From Carposina sasakii (Eukaryota > Arthropoda > Insecta > Lepidoptera > Carposinidae), in contig CP053155.1 in NCBI GenBank assembly GCA_014607495.2, positions 3,968,001 through 4,032,000 of the forward strand: DNA of 64,000 bases. The letters are read 5' to 3'. Shown here in pieces: positions 55,701 to 64,000 of the stretch. Every line of letters begins with the position of its first letter. The first letter of the stretch is position 1. The position numbers were made by a program, and so were the translations under genes. A model generated the notes under the pieces. That model made no database searches, was not told the DNA's origin, and saw only the letters and a program-made list of their open reading frames with translations.

Positions 55701-57517
55701 TACAACCGTATAAAACTTATTTCTGGACAGATTCAACTACGGTATTGCACTGGATTAAAAATGATAACCGTAACTATCCAGTATTTATCTCAAACCGACT
55801 GGCAGAAATAGACACCATGAGCAGTATACAGGAGTGGAATTACGTGCCCACAGACATGAACATAGCCGATATCGCAACAAAGAATACTACCTATCAGTTA
55901 AACAGTGATAGCGAGTGGTTTTGTGGACCTACCTTTTTGTATAGTGAAGAAAATCAGTGGCCGACAGCACCTGAAATAAAAATTAAAGATTCTGAAATAC
56001 AAACAGAAAGTATAAACGTGACCTGTAACATAAATAAAGACTTACCTGTACCTGATGCTACACGCTTCTCTTCCTGGAGTCGTCTCGTACGAAGTACAGC
56101 TTATGTATTGTTGTTTGTTGACAAATGCCGCAAGAAACAGTGTCAAATGGACTGTACCCTGTTGAAGAAAGCTGAAACGCTAATAATTAAACATGCACAA
56201 TTAGAATCCTTTCAAAATGAAATTAATAATCTACAAGTAAATAAAGAAATAAAGAAAGATAGTAAACTATTAACGTTAACTCCGTTCCTAGATAAGGAAC
56301 ACCTGTTGCGCGTGGGTGGACGCATATCAGCGGCCCATGACGTCACTGATGATGTCAAATCGCCTATTATTCTAGATGGAAAGCACCACATAGCAAGATT
56401 AATAATAAAACGATATCATGAGAAGGCAGCACATTCATCTAATGAGATGGTAGTAAATGAATTGCGTCAACAATACTGGATCACAAAATTGAGACCAACT
56501 GTACGGAGTGTCGCATCGCGATGCTTGTTATGTCGAATTCGGAAAGCAAACCCACATCCGCCGCGTCTTGGTGACTTACCTGAAGCTCGCTTACAGCATC
56601 ATCAGCGACCATTTACAAACTGTGGTATGGATTTATTTAGCCCGATGGAAGTGACGGCTGGACGTGCCAGAGTAAAAAGGTATGGTGTGCTATTTACCTG
56701 CCTTACTGTACGAGCTATTCACATCGAGCTGGTGGCTAACCTTACTACTGATTCACTAATTATGGCGCTACGAAGAATGTCGGCTAGACGTGGATGGCCT
56801 AGTAAAATTTTCTCAGACAATGGTACCAACTTAAGAGGAGCGGACACTGAACTGAAAAAGGCCATAAGTGAACTGAATCAACTGGAGCTACAGACACAAT
56901 CTGTGAACAATGGAGTTGATTGGTATTTTATACCTCCTGCAAGCCCACATATGGGAGGAGCGTGGGAACGTTTGATCCGCAGCGTTAAAACCGCCCTTAA
57001 AGTTGTACTCACTGAAAGAGCCCCACGAGAGGAAGTGCTCACTACTTTACTACTGGAGGTGGAAAATATGGTAAACAGTAGACCACTTACCCATGTCTCA
57101 GTGGATCCGGACTCACATGAAGCACTGACTCCTAATCATTTTTTGCTGGGAACCTCGTCAAATCTACCTGTACCTGGTGACTTTGAAGATGGCGACTTGT
57201 ACCTCAGAAAAAAATGGAGAATCGCGCAGCGATTGACTGATATGTTCTGGAAGCGCTGGGTTCGTGAGGTATTACCAACTATGTTACCACGACATAAATG
57301 GCAACGAGAGAAAGGCGCCGTGAAGATAGGAGATCTGGTCCTCATAGTAGACCCTGCATCGACACGAAACACCTGGCTCAAAGGGGTAGTTGTGAAGACA
57401 TACCCTGGACAAGATGGCAGAACGAGGGTGGTAGAGGTCAAAACAGCGAGAGGCATAGTAAAACGACCGTGTGCCAAGATTGCCATTTTGCCATTAAACC
57501 CTGACAGTGATGAGTGA
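52763..57517 (+). CDS. BEL/Pao Gag-Pol, remainder after the frame break
   Basis: 1584 codons. Residues 1-140 continue the Gag core. Cys/His clusters begin near 177 (CKFCRKSKHLLPKC, LCYKCLIEIHNKETC). The aspartic protease box LLDDGATITLI is near 301-311. RT follows, with LRLVFDAA, GFTGDIKDMY and the YMDD box at 718-721. RNase H has FSDAS near 915-919 and FWTDSTTVLHW. The integrase zinc domain is H..H..CLLC; the core has Asp near 1290, SDNGTN near 1351, and GGAWERL with Glu near 1402. A DUF5641-like tail (KWQREKGAVKIGDLVLIVD) closes the protein. All catalytic residues are present. A 7-bp hairpin (GTGTTGC-AGAA-GCAACAC) follows the stop. Confidence 0.93.
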   Translation: MWRLRKCLRGEAKDAVAALLIGGVTPNVVLETLELRFGRPENIMSKIVMQLKKLHPLSPAYHSDIVNFAIKIKNCVTAARAINSMYLNSPDLISTVITKLPSNLITKWADYSYEHRQEDISKMEQISSFLFHEATKTASAGLSYIHSQSDRDNRKKYSFQSGHYQTVLFNKKTEENCKFCRKSKHLLPKCPVFKRAMRRDRWRFIKSNRLCYKCLIEIHNKETCSADCCDVDNCGEPHHRLLHWKKPINASPETENICSGSLPETTENVTNTSTTVNPKVLLKIVHITVHGPSGSIETHALLDDGATITLISSHIANQVGLYGEKQNMKIRGAWSTGEISCTSETIEFTISNTNGKQFNLIGRKIDQLDLPTQMKISLDKHAHLQQLQDCITCGCSIMKPQLLIGQDNYNLLAPTEIVMRNKNQPHATRTSLGWSIHGTVCNTCDIPSTNCNLNIINNNITNNSKCDLLLHEEVRRYFTLESIGITSKLRDNKEEQKALSILNNTSKFIDGKWEVGLPWKCDLSEMPESYSNAVRRLITVEKKMTANPEYADRYRERVEHLFLNQYARQLSNDEHTSGRIWYLPHFGVDNPKKKKLRLVFDAAASTHGRCLNDYLLQGPDLLQSLYGIMLRFREKRIGFTGDIKDMYLRIKIRPEDQQALRFLWRDDKSQSISKYTMTSLIFGANCSPFIAQYIKNKNAQPFEQQKPQAVQAIINSHYMDDYIDSMDNPKQVIDLIRDVTSIHKHGGFEIRGWTSNDKNVLQQIPIDQQSNYNSDCLTLGHQHQVQRTLGLLWYPNEDTFAVDLSLNCIPESILLFKQKPTKREVLRLAMSIYDIYGCLIPVTIKGKILLRNIWQNNIKWDDKLPVDLLSEFNEWITSLQSVSNLRIPRWYFKYNKRKDNEHPISENETTTLHVFSDASACAYATVAYFRAYIDKNVCVTFISSKSRIASSKPVSIPRLELQGALLACRLATTIKMEHRIQPYKTYFWTDSTTVLHWIKNDNRNYPVFISNRLAEIDTMSSIQEWNYVPTDMNIADIATKNTTYQLNSDSEWFCGPTFLYSEENQWPTAPEIKIKDSEIQTESINVTCNINKDLPVPDATRFSSWSRLVRSTAYVLLFVDKCRKKQCQMDCTLLKKAETLIIKHAQLESFQNEINNLQVNKEIKKDSKLLTLTPFLDKEHLLRVGGRISAAHDVTDDVKSPIILDGKHHIARLIIKRYHEKAAHSSNEMVVNELRQQYWITKLRPTVRSVASRCLLCRIRKANPHPPRLGDLPEARLQHHQRPFTNCGMDLFSPMEVTAGRARVKRYGVLFTCLTVRAIHIELVANLTTDSLIMALRRMSARRGWPSKIFSDNGTNLRGADTELKKAISELNQLELQTQSVNNGVDWYFIPPASPHMGGAWERLIRSVKTALKVVLTERAPREEVLTTLLLEVENMVNSRPLTHVSVDPDSHEALTPNHFLLGTSSNLPVPGDFEDGDLYLRKKWRIAQRLTDMFWKRWVREVLPTMLPRHKWQREKGAVKIGDLVLIVDPASTRNTWLKGVVVKTYPGQDGRTRVVEVKTARGIVKRPCAKIAILPLNPDSDE

Positions 57518-57536
57518 GTGTTGCAGAAGCAACACT

Positions 57537-57547
57537 GGGGTGGAGAA
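57537..57547 (+). promoter_or_regulatory. Polypurine tract of the BEL/Pao element
   Basis: GGGGTGGAGAA immediately before the 3' LTR. Confidence 0.65.
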
Positions 57548-57838
57548 TGTTACAAACTGCGGTCCCTAAAATGTAAATTGTGTCTTAAGGCCTAGATGTT
57601 AAGAGTCATTACATGTAGCTTCATCTATTTAAGTAATTTGGTAACCTGTTTTGCTACTGTTTTATTTTAATAAAGAGCATTGATGTGTGCGAAAAATGTG
57701 TTCGTGTGCGTGAGAGTGACCCAATCGCGGGCAGTTGCAAATCCTCTGATCTAGCACATAGACGTCACGAGCTCGTCTTCGCAGACACCAACCTTCAACC
57801 CTTAAAATCAGTCTTTCATTATCTTCTGATCTCCAATA
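57548..57838 (+). repeat. 3' LTR of the BEL/Pao element
   Basis: 291 bp, aligned end to end with 51569-51859; followed by the target duplication ATGTC. Confidence 0.93.
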
Positions 57839-57975
57839 ATGTCCTTTACAGTAAAAGTACAGAGTACAGTAAAAGTAAAGTACCTAAATAAAATTAAACC
57901 ACCCTTTGACTAAAACTAAAACATAGTTAAATTATCAGAGAATATATTTAGGAGAATACGTTCTAAGTCCAGCTT

Positions 57976-58743
57976 TTGAATATAACAAAAAACTACGTCA
58001 AGAAAAATGAATTAGATACAGAAGTTCGAATATGGAAAGAACAGTTAGCGGAAACTACCTCATTAATAAGGCTAAGTTCCGCAAGTACTCGTGAAGGTGT
58101 AAAGGGATCAACTACAATTAGCTATGCGGGTAGTGTGAGAAACAACCGTTATCCGGGTAACACAACTGCTATGACGCCGCTAGTGCAGGCCCCTTTTTCG
58201 TGTGGTCAGCAGCCGTCGTTCCAGGAGTTCAGGTTGACACAGCCGGGAGAGGAAGCGGTTGGCAATACACAGGGTAATTTGTTTACACCTGGCACACCAT
58301 TACTGGCTCAAACGCAAAGCAATAACATGAGTAACATGGAAAAGGACGGATTTACGCTTGTGGCTCATAATAAGCGTAAACGCAGACGTGTAGATGTGGA
58401 GGAAGTGAGGACCACCGGCCCATCAACAACAAGGCGACCAAACCGCAGAGGTACAAACCAAGTATCTAAACTACAAGCAGTGGAACAAACAGTGCCAATT
58501 TATATCTCACGTTTTAAGGAAGACTGCACAGTGGAAGATATTGCGTCATATTTTGAAGATAGTGGGAACAAAGTTTTTGGTATCGAGTTGTTAAAGCCTA
58601 AATTTGAGACAAACTTCAGGTCTTTCAAAGTAAATGTACTCAAAAAAGACTTGGACGCAATATTAAGGGAGGAGTACTGGCCGGAATCTATTGTATTTAG
58701 AATATACAAAGGTAAACAAACACGAATACCGAATACAGGATGA
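57976..58743 (+). CDS. LINE ORF1-like RNA-binding protein fragment
   Basis: 255 codons open from just after a TAA; no good ATG at the start, so the N-terminus is probably lost. A Gly/Pro/Gln/Ser/Thr-rich middle is followed by a basic run NKRKRRRVDVEE (nuclear or RNA-binding). A C-terminal globular stretch of about 75 residues starts VPIYISRFKEDCTVEDIASY and contains FRSFKVNV and YWPESIVFRIYKG. That last part resembles the RRM-like domain in ORF1 proteins of jockey/CR1-type LINEs (recalled). ORF2 would be expected downstream, but a BEL/Pao element begins 27 bp after the stop and may separate them. Confidence 0.5.
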   Translation: MNITKNYVKKNELDTEVRIWKEQLAETTSLIRLSSASTREGVKGSTTISYAGSVRNNRYPGNTTAMTPLVQAPFSCGQQPSFQEFRLTQPGEEAVGNTQGNLFTPGTPLLAQTQSNNMSNMEKDGFTLVAHNKRKRRRVDVEEVRTTGPSTTRRPNRRGTNQVSKLQAVEQTVPIYISRFKEDCTVEDIASYFEDSGNKVFGIELLKPKFETNFRSFKVNVLKKDLDAILREEYWPESIVFRIYKGKQTRIPNTG

Positions 58744-58769
58744 CATTTTACATGATACAATTATTATAT

Positions 58770-59051
58770 TGTTCCTGATGCAGCCAGGAGTTGGGAAAGG
58801 TGGTGAAGCAAATAAAATCACTCAGAGCGTCTTGTTCTTGCGTTTCTATATTCGATCTATGTCTATTTTTATTAGCGCCATCTAGCCTCCGGGTCCAGTA
58901 TCCGTTCGTATGGTCGATACATTATGGGTGCTAGAGTGATACAGTTAACCTAAGTTAAGACTAGATGGCGCTAGTGAAGGTTCTTATAATATATTATAGT
59001 TAACGCCAGATGGCGCTATTAAATAAAATAAATGTGGTTGTGTCTGTGACA
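58770..59051 (-). repeat. Probable 3' LTR of the reverse-strand BEL/Pao element
   Basis: On the reverse strand a purine-rich run (TTTGTGGTGGCAGCA) is followed by TGTCACAGACAC, and 282 bp later a ..CATCAGGAACA end. Within it are a TATA-like TATATTATAAG and AATAAA (58868-58873), in the right order for an LTR. The length is close to that of the other BEL LTR. The matching 5' LTR lies outside the window, so this is structural inference. Confidence 0.45.
58874..59017. promoter_or_regulatory. Cluster of three AGATGGCGCT motifs (CTCF-like core)
   Basis: AGATGGCGCT occurs at 58963-58972 and 59008-59017 on the + strand, and at 58874-58883 on the - strand. Two copies share the longer CTAGATGGCGCTA. 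The core fits AGRKGGCRS, the heart of the insect and vertebrate CTCF consensus as I recall it. Binding is untested. Confidence 0.5.
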
Positions 59052-59552
59052 TGCTGCCACCACAAAGAATACAATCATTACATATGCATATCAATAGGCA
59101 GACGCCAAATTGCCAATTTGTGTGCGAATAATTACTTAGTAAATTATTTCTAATTATTTGTCTAATGGTTATTACTTGGACTAAGCATTTAATTAAATAT
59201 TATCGGTAGGTGTCTGCCTTCAGATATGCCATGTATGCTAGGTGTTTTCCTAACGTTATGAATTAAACAACAAGGAAACATAGTTTATTGAAACGATTAC
59301 AAATAAGAATTTCATAGGTACTTAATTAAACACTTAAATATTAAATGGACTCGATTGACTCTGACGAAAAGGTAATTTTAAACGATAGGTAGGTATAGCA
59401 AGTAAGGTAAATTAATAATTTTGGTGTAGTCCTGTTGGAACCTTGCCGGGCCGCGTCGCTCGCCACCTGATGCAGCGCCGCCGCCGTCGCGTTGCTGCCG
59501 TCGATTCGATCCGAAGGTCGTTGGCTTGTTTCTTGATAGAAGTAGGTAACCT

Positions 59553-62500
59553 TCAATGTGCTCCATCTATAGGTAAAGGACATATGTTGTTGAATGCACG
59601 CTTGATGACACCTCGTGACGTGCGAATTTCCGCCACCCTTATAACGTCATCTTGTCCCTTGCAGCAGCTGACAATGCGACCTAATCTCCATTGACAGGGA
59701 GGTAATCTTTCTTCCTTTATTAGTACCATAGTACCGACGGAGAGACCTTGACCTTTACAGCTTCTCCACTTGGTTCGTGTTTGAAGGAGTCCAATATAGT
59801 CCCTGGACCAGCGCCGCCAAAAATCTTGCTGCAACTGCTGTAACTGTTGATAATGAGTTAGCCTTCTAGTGGGGACGTCGACATATTCATAGTCTGGCAA
59901 TGAAATAGGTGTCCTGCCTATCAAGAAGTGTGCTGGAGTTAAATAAAATATATCATCGCTATTTGAGCTAGGTATTGGACATAACGGTCGTGAGTTGAGT
60001 ATTCCCTCAATCTGCACGAGCACAGTGGTAAACTCTTCGTACGTTAACAATGAGTAACCTAATATTCTCTTTAAGTGATATTTACATGATTTTACTGCCG
60101 CCTCATGGAGTCCACCCATATGGGGAGTGTATGTAGGTAAAAATTTCCAAATAATTCCCTCATTAGCAAATGAGGTTATGAGTTCATCAGAATTATTCCT
60201 TATAAAATTATACAGATCAATTATTTCGTTATTTGCCCCATGAAATGTAGTACTATTATCACTAAGCATTTCCCTTGGTTTTCCCCGTCTACAAACAAAA
60301 CGTCTAAAGGCGGAAAGAAAACTAGCCGTTTCTAGGCTCGAAACCAGCTCAATATGAATTGCCTTTGTTGATGAACATACAAATATAGATATGTAGCATT
60401 TGCTACTCTTGAACCCACGTCCTCTCCTGTCCCTCAGGTTGAAAGGTCCCGCGTAATCAACGCTTGTTACAAGGAAGGGAGGAGAAGGGTTTACTCTTGA
60501 TGAAGGTAAATTTCCCATAATAGGTATATCTGTCTTTGGGTTGGCCCTGAAGCAGGTCACGCATTTGTGTACAACTTTATTTACTAGTTGTTTACCGTGT
60601 ATGGGCCAGTACCGTTCACGCAAAGACGATAACAACAGCTGTGGGCCGGCGTGCAATAATCTTAGATGAAGTTCAACTGTTATCAATTCGGTTAATGGAT
60701 GATTCCGTGGTAAGATTACAGGGTGTTTTTTGTCGTGTTTAAAGTTAGATAAACTTAACCTGCCTCCCACTCTCATCAAGCCGTTTTCCATGATAGGATT
60801 TAAGCAAAGTAAATTCGATGATTTTGGTAATTCTTTTTTATCACTAAGTAAAAAGTATTCATTAGCAAACGACTGGATTTGTGCATATCTAATTAATTTA
60901 TGTAAGGATTCATTTAGTTCTTGCACTGATAATGGGTTAATTAATTTATTATTTGGGTTTTTGCAATTGTGAATGAATCTCAACATGAATGCAAAACATC
61001 TGTTTAGTTTTGTAAGGCTTGACCAACGCTGAAACAGGGTTGTCACAAACTCGTTAGTAGTTATTTTTATAGAAACATTACAACATGTTTCAGGTATTTG
61101 TTCTATAGAATACAATTCTAAGGGTTGTAATATGGTTGACTGGGAGGGCCATTCTGAAGTAGGTAGGTGTAACCAGGATGGTCCCTGCCACCAGAGGTCA
61201 CAAGAAGATAACTTATCCGCGTATAAGCCTCTGGATAATAAGTCAGCAGGGTTATCCTTAGAAGAAACCCAGTGCCAATGCTTAGTATTAGTTAACCTTC
61301 TTATATCTGCTACTCTGTTTTTAACAAAGGTAGGTAGTTTATTTGACTGCGATATTATCCAAGCCAGCGCTACGTTTGAATCCGACCATAGGTAAGTTTT
61401 TTTTATATCCGATTTAATAGTCTTGATAACCGTCTCATATAATGTTGACAATAGCAAACAGGCTCGTAATTCTAGTCTGGGTATTGTCTCGTTACTTGCA
61501 ACCCTAGATTTCGCACAATATAATCGAACGAGTATTTTACCGCTGCTATCTATAGATCGTATATAGATAACCGCACCGTAAGCCAACAATGAGCTGTCAC
61601 AGAACCCGTGGAGTTCCCCAGTGACGTAATTATTGATAAGGATATGTCGTGGTATCGTCAATGAATTAAGACAAGAAAGTTTGGTATATATCAATGTCCA
61701 TTCATTGCATAACTCGTTAGGGAGCCTTTCATCCCAGTTGGTTTTTAATTTCCATAAACGTTGGATAAAACATTTAGCAATGACAATAACTGGACCTATA
61801 AGGCCTAATGGGTCAAAAATAGAGGAGGCAATGGATAAAACTTTACGTTTGGTTAAATTTGTAGGTATTGAGACTAATTGTATTGTGTATTGTATTGTAT
61901 CGTTTTTGCTTGACCACCCTATACCTAACACCTTATTTGTGTCCGTTCCTATTGATGTTAATGTATTATCAATAGTTATGTTAGTAGATTTTTTTATTTC
62001 GTTTAGAATTGTAGTTGAATTGGATTTCCACTTACGTAAGTGGAAGTTTGCGCCACGCAAAATGCGGTGGATTTGGACAGCAGTTTCAGATACCTGGACT
62101 TCATCATCCCCCCCGTGCAATAAGTCATCCATGTAAAAGTCGGATTTTATTATGGAGGATGCTATAGGAAACGCGGCCTTATTTTCAACCGCCAGCTGTT
62201 GTAGACATCGTGTAGCTAAGTAAGGAGCGCACTTGAGACCAAAACTAAGTGTGGTTAACTTATATGTAAGTAATGGTTCCGTAGGGTTTTCACGCCATAA
62301 TATGCATTGCAAATTTTGCTGTCCTGTGTTGACAAATATATTTCGGTACATTTTCTCAATATCTGCACTTATTATGTATTTAAATTTTCGAAAACGCAAA
62401 AGTATATTCTCCAAACTATCCTGGTTCACTATACCTTTACATTGTATATCATTTAATGATTTTCCCGTGTTTGTCTTGCATGATGCATCGATGACGACTC

Positions 62501-64000
62501 GTAACGGTGTTGTAGGTTTTTGTGGGTTCAGGACTGCGTGATGGGGCAAGTAGTTGCAGGGTTCAGAAGTGGTTTTCACAATCATATGCCCTGCAGTTTT
62601 AAATTCTCTCATGAATTCTACATATTTTTGTTTGTAGATCGGATCTTTATCAAATTTAGACTCTAATGATTTAAATCGCCTGTAAGCTATTGGGCGAGAT
62701 AAACCAAGAGAAGTGACTGGCTCCCGTAGCGGAAGAGTCACTATAAAGTTACCATCAGACTTTCTTGTGTGAGTTGCAAATGTTTCCTCACAATGTGTTA
62801 TATCATCATTTGGTAAATCATATATTGGTTCGCTATCATTAAAAAAATTACTTGTAGTAAAATTGCATCTCACTTGCATTGGTTTATTTTCCCCTGAAAC
62901 GCAGCCTGAAACCACCCATCCTAAACGAGTTCTCTGTAAAATAGGTAAGCCTTCGCCTAGGCTTTGCTGCCCGATACAAAGGAGTTGGAAAAATAGTTCC
63001 GCGCCGATAATTATATCAATCTCGCCCCCTTTATAGAATGAATCATCAGCAAGACAAAAGCGGTTTGGTATGTTTAAGTTTTGCGCGTTTGGTAGGTACG
63101 ATGGTAAGTTACAAATATTAGGTACAATGAAACAAGTTAATTTGGTTGAAAAATTATTGTCCTTTGAATAAATTGTTGCGCAACATATTTGGTTAATTTT
63201 TGTAACATTTTCATTGAAGCCAATGACCTCTATATCTAAATGTTGCTTAGGTAAGTGTAACTTGTTATATGCACTTTCGGTTATATAATTTGACTGGGAG
63301 CCCGAGTCTAACAGCGCTCGCATCTCGTGCATCCGATTGTTGTTATCTAACACATTGATTTGCGCCGTAGATAAAAAAACTGTTTTGCAATGCATTGGTA
63401 AATTTCCGCCAGCTTGGCTTACAGTTGTGTTTGAAACTTGTTGATTCGTAAACAAATTTACTGATTGAGTTTCCTGTTCAGGATTAGTTGATTGTACGTC
63501 ATTCATGGTTGATAGCCGAGACGTAGGTTGTGTGTTGGGTTGTTGCGTAATATGTAAAAACGTATGGTGTTTACCTTTACAAGTTTTACAGCGTGACGCG
63601 CGACAATTAGCTAAGATGTGATTAGAACCTAAGCAGTTTATGCATAAGTTTAATTTTTTTATTAGTTTTATGCGTGACTGTACATCCAGAGCTAAAAACC
63701 TTGGACATTGGTTGATAAAATGACCTTCCTTGCAATTGGGACATTGATTACGGTAAGTATAATTTTTGGGTACCTTATAACCTGTTGATGAGGACGTGGT
63801 GACCAAGACCTTTCGCGCGGATGTGATTGGAGGCCCTTCACTCGAATTGGTTCTGCCTTGGTCCAGCGTCTCAAGAAGATCAGCTCGAACTCGTAGGAAA
63901 GATTTAAATTCCTGCAAAGTTGGAAGTTCACGTGAGTTTATTTTTTCCTCCCACCTTTGGCGTAATGTGTTATCAAGTTTAGCTGACAAAAAGAAAATAA
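59553..64000 (-). CDS. Gag-Pol of the reverse-strand BEL/Pao element (5' partial)
   Basis: The frame is open from the window edge to a stop at 59553-59555, about 1480 residues. Order: end of the Gag core; Cys/His clusters (CPNCKEGHFINQC, CINCLGSNHILANC, CKTCKGKHH); protease with LLDSGSQSNYI near 63300; RT with LRVVIDAS, ISADIEKMY and the YMDD box at 62124-62135; RNase H (GFCDSSLLAYG, LWSDSNVALAW); integrase with SVDYAGPF, SDNSTTFHGA and PHMGGLHEAAV; a DUF5641-like end (KWRSCKGQGLSVGTMVLIKE). The integrase second Asp is followed by Asn-Ser instead of the more usual Asn-Gly. No internal stop or frameshift was seen, so this copy may be intact. Confidence 0.93.
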   Translation of the reverse strand, partial: IFFLSAKLDNTLRQRWEEKINSRELPTLQEFKSFLRVRADLLETLDQGRTNSSEGPPITSARKVLVTTSSSTGYKVPKNYTYRNQCPNCKEGHFINQCPRFLALDVQSRIKLIKKLNLCINCLGSNHILANCRASRCKTCKGKHHTFLHITQQPNTQPTSRLSTMNDVQSTNPEQETQSVNLFTNQQVSNTTVSQAGGNLPMHCKTVFLSTAQINVLDNNNRMHEMRALLDSGSQSNYITESAYNKLHLPKQHLDIEVIGFNENVTKINQICCATIYSKDNNFSTKLTCFIVPNICNLPSYLPNAQNLNIPNRFCLADDSFYKGGEIDIIIGAELFFQLLCIGQQSLGEGLPILQRTRLGWVVSGCVSGENKPMQVRCNFTTSNFFNDSEPIYDLPNDDITHCEETFATHTRKSDGNFIVTLPLREPVTSLGLSRPIAYRRFKSLESKFDKDPIYKQKYVEFMREFKTAGHMIVKTTSEPCNYLPHHAVLNPQKPTTPLRVVIDASCKTNTGKSLNDIQCKGIVNQDSLENILLRFRKFKYIISADIEKMYRNIFVNTGQQNLQCILWRENPTEPLLTYKLTTLSFGLKCAPYLATRCLQQLAVENKAAFPIASSIIKSDFYMDDLLHGGDDEVQVSETAVQIHRILRGANFHLRKWKSNSTTILNEIKKSTNITIDNTLTSIGTDTNKVLGIGWSSKNDTIQYTIQLVSIPTNLTKRKVLSIASSIFDPLGLIGPVIVIAKCFIQRLWKLKTNWDERLPNELCNEWTLIYTKLSCLNSLTIPRHILINNYVTGELHGFCDSSLLAYGAVIYIRSIDSSGKILVRLYCAKSRVASNETIPRLELRACLLLSTLYETVIKTIKSDIKKTYLWSDSNVALAWIISQSNKLPTFVKNRVADIRRLTNTKHWHWVSSKDNPADLLSRGLYADKLSSCDLWWQGPSWLHLPTSEWPSQSTILQPLELYSIEQIPETCCNVSIKITTNEFVTTLFQRWSSLTKLNRCFAFMLRFIHNCKNPNNKLINPLSVQELNESLHKLIRYAQIQSFANEYFLLSDKKELPKSSNLLCLNPIMENGLMRVGGRLSLSNFKHDKKHPVILPRNHPLTELITVELHLRLLHAGPQLLLSSLRERYWPIHGKQLVNKVVHKCVTCFRANPKTDIPIMGNLPSSRVNPSPPFLVTSVDYAGPFNLRDRRGRGFKSSKCYISIFVCSSTKAIHIELVSSLETASFLSAFRRFVCRRGKPREMLSDNSTTFHGANNEIIDLYNFIRNNSDELITSFANEGIIWKFLPTYTPHMGGLHEAAVKSCKYHLKRILGYSLLTYEEFTTVLVQIEGILNSRPLCPIPSSNSDDIFYLTPAHFLIGRTPISLPDYEYVDVPTRRLTHYQQLQQLQQDFWRRWSRDYIGLLQTRTKWRSCKGQGLSVGTMVLIKEERLPPCQWRLGRIVSCCKGQDDVIRVAEIRTSRGVIKRAFNNICPLPIDGAH

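Larger units (their letters stand above)
51569..57838 (+). mobile_element. Full-length BEL/Pao LTR retrotransposon, 6270 bp, with one frame break
   Basis: Terminal 291-bp LTRs (51569-51859, 57548-57838) start TGTTACAAACTG and end ..TCTCCAACA/..TCTCCAATA. ATGTC flanks both sides (51564-51568, 57839-57843). The BEL/Pao class is set by the protein order, the DUF1759-type Gag, the DDGA protease, the YMDD RT and the DUF5641-like end. The LTRs differ at three positions, about 1 percent, so the insertion is younger than most repeats here but older than the gypsy element. Confidence 0.95.
58770..64000 (-). mobile_element. Second BEL/Pao LTR retrotransposon, reverse strand, cut by the window edge
   Basis: A long reverse-strand frame with BEL/Pao protein order runs off the right edge. 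The probable 3' LTR is at 58770-59051 (see there), leaving about 500 bp of 3' untranslated sequence, longer than in the other BEL element. The proteins differ too much from those of 51569-57838 to be the same family. The 5' LTR and target duplication are outside the window. Confidence 0.75.

Noticed and set aside
59341..59583. 80-codon reverse frame overlapping the end of the reverse BEL polyprotein, as an env-like gene
   Set aside because: No signal peptide or membrane segment and low-complexity Ala-rich sequence; most likely 3' untranslated.

Overview
The window reads as AT-rich animal nuclear DNA, most likely from an insect and probably a moth or butterfly. The evidence is spliced GC-rich exons in AT-rich surroundings, Helitron-like elements that begin TC, end CTAG and sit between A and T, many small hAT and TA-flanked inverted-repeat elements, and LTR elements of the Ty3/gypsy and BEL/Pao types. 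The order is inferred from the style of the repeats, not proven. No bacterial, organellar or CRISPR features are present.

Left edge (1-2662): the last three coding exons of an ARMC8 orthologue (an armadillo-repeat subunit of the CTLH/GID ubiquitin ligase) on the + strand. The final intron opens with an unusual minisatellite. A 70-bp unit that straddles the exon/intron boundary is repeated about 18.7 times, so 19 copies of the splice donor stand in a row. This is the most distinctive feature of the window.

Middle (about 2.7-46 kb): apparently intergenic or deep intronic DNA built largely from non-autonomous transposons. Six elements have 8-bp hAT-type target duplications, five perfect and one with a single mismatch. 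One of these keeps a broken transposase C-terminus. Several others are TA-flanked inverted-repeat elements, including a pogo/Tigger-like element split by a Helitron that itself carries a tandem array. There are Helitron-like ends, a 3' fragment of a non-LTR retrotransposon, a 205-bp retroposed family with a 17-bp target duplication, two tRNA-like sequences and several exact palindromes. Only weak single-exon gene candidates were found here: a 46-residue ORF with a signal peptide at 18.85 kb, and possible terminal exons at 39.98 kb (+) and 41.53 kb (-).

Right part (46-64 kb): three LTR retrotransposons. A Ty3/gypsy element (46099-51020) has two identical 118-bp LTRs, a 5-bp target duplication and one uninterrupted gag-pol frame, so it inserted very recently. 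A BEL/Pao element (51569-57838) has 291-bp LTRs that differ at three sites, a 5-bp target duplication and one frame break between its gag start and the rest of gag-pol. A second, unrelated BEL/Pao element lies on the - strand, runs off the right edge, and probably ends in an LTR at 58770-59051 that carries three CTCF-like motifs. Between the two BEL elements lies a fragment resembling a LINE ORF1 RNA-binding protein.
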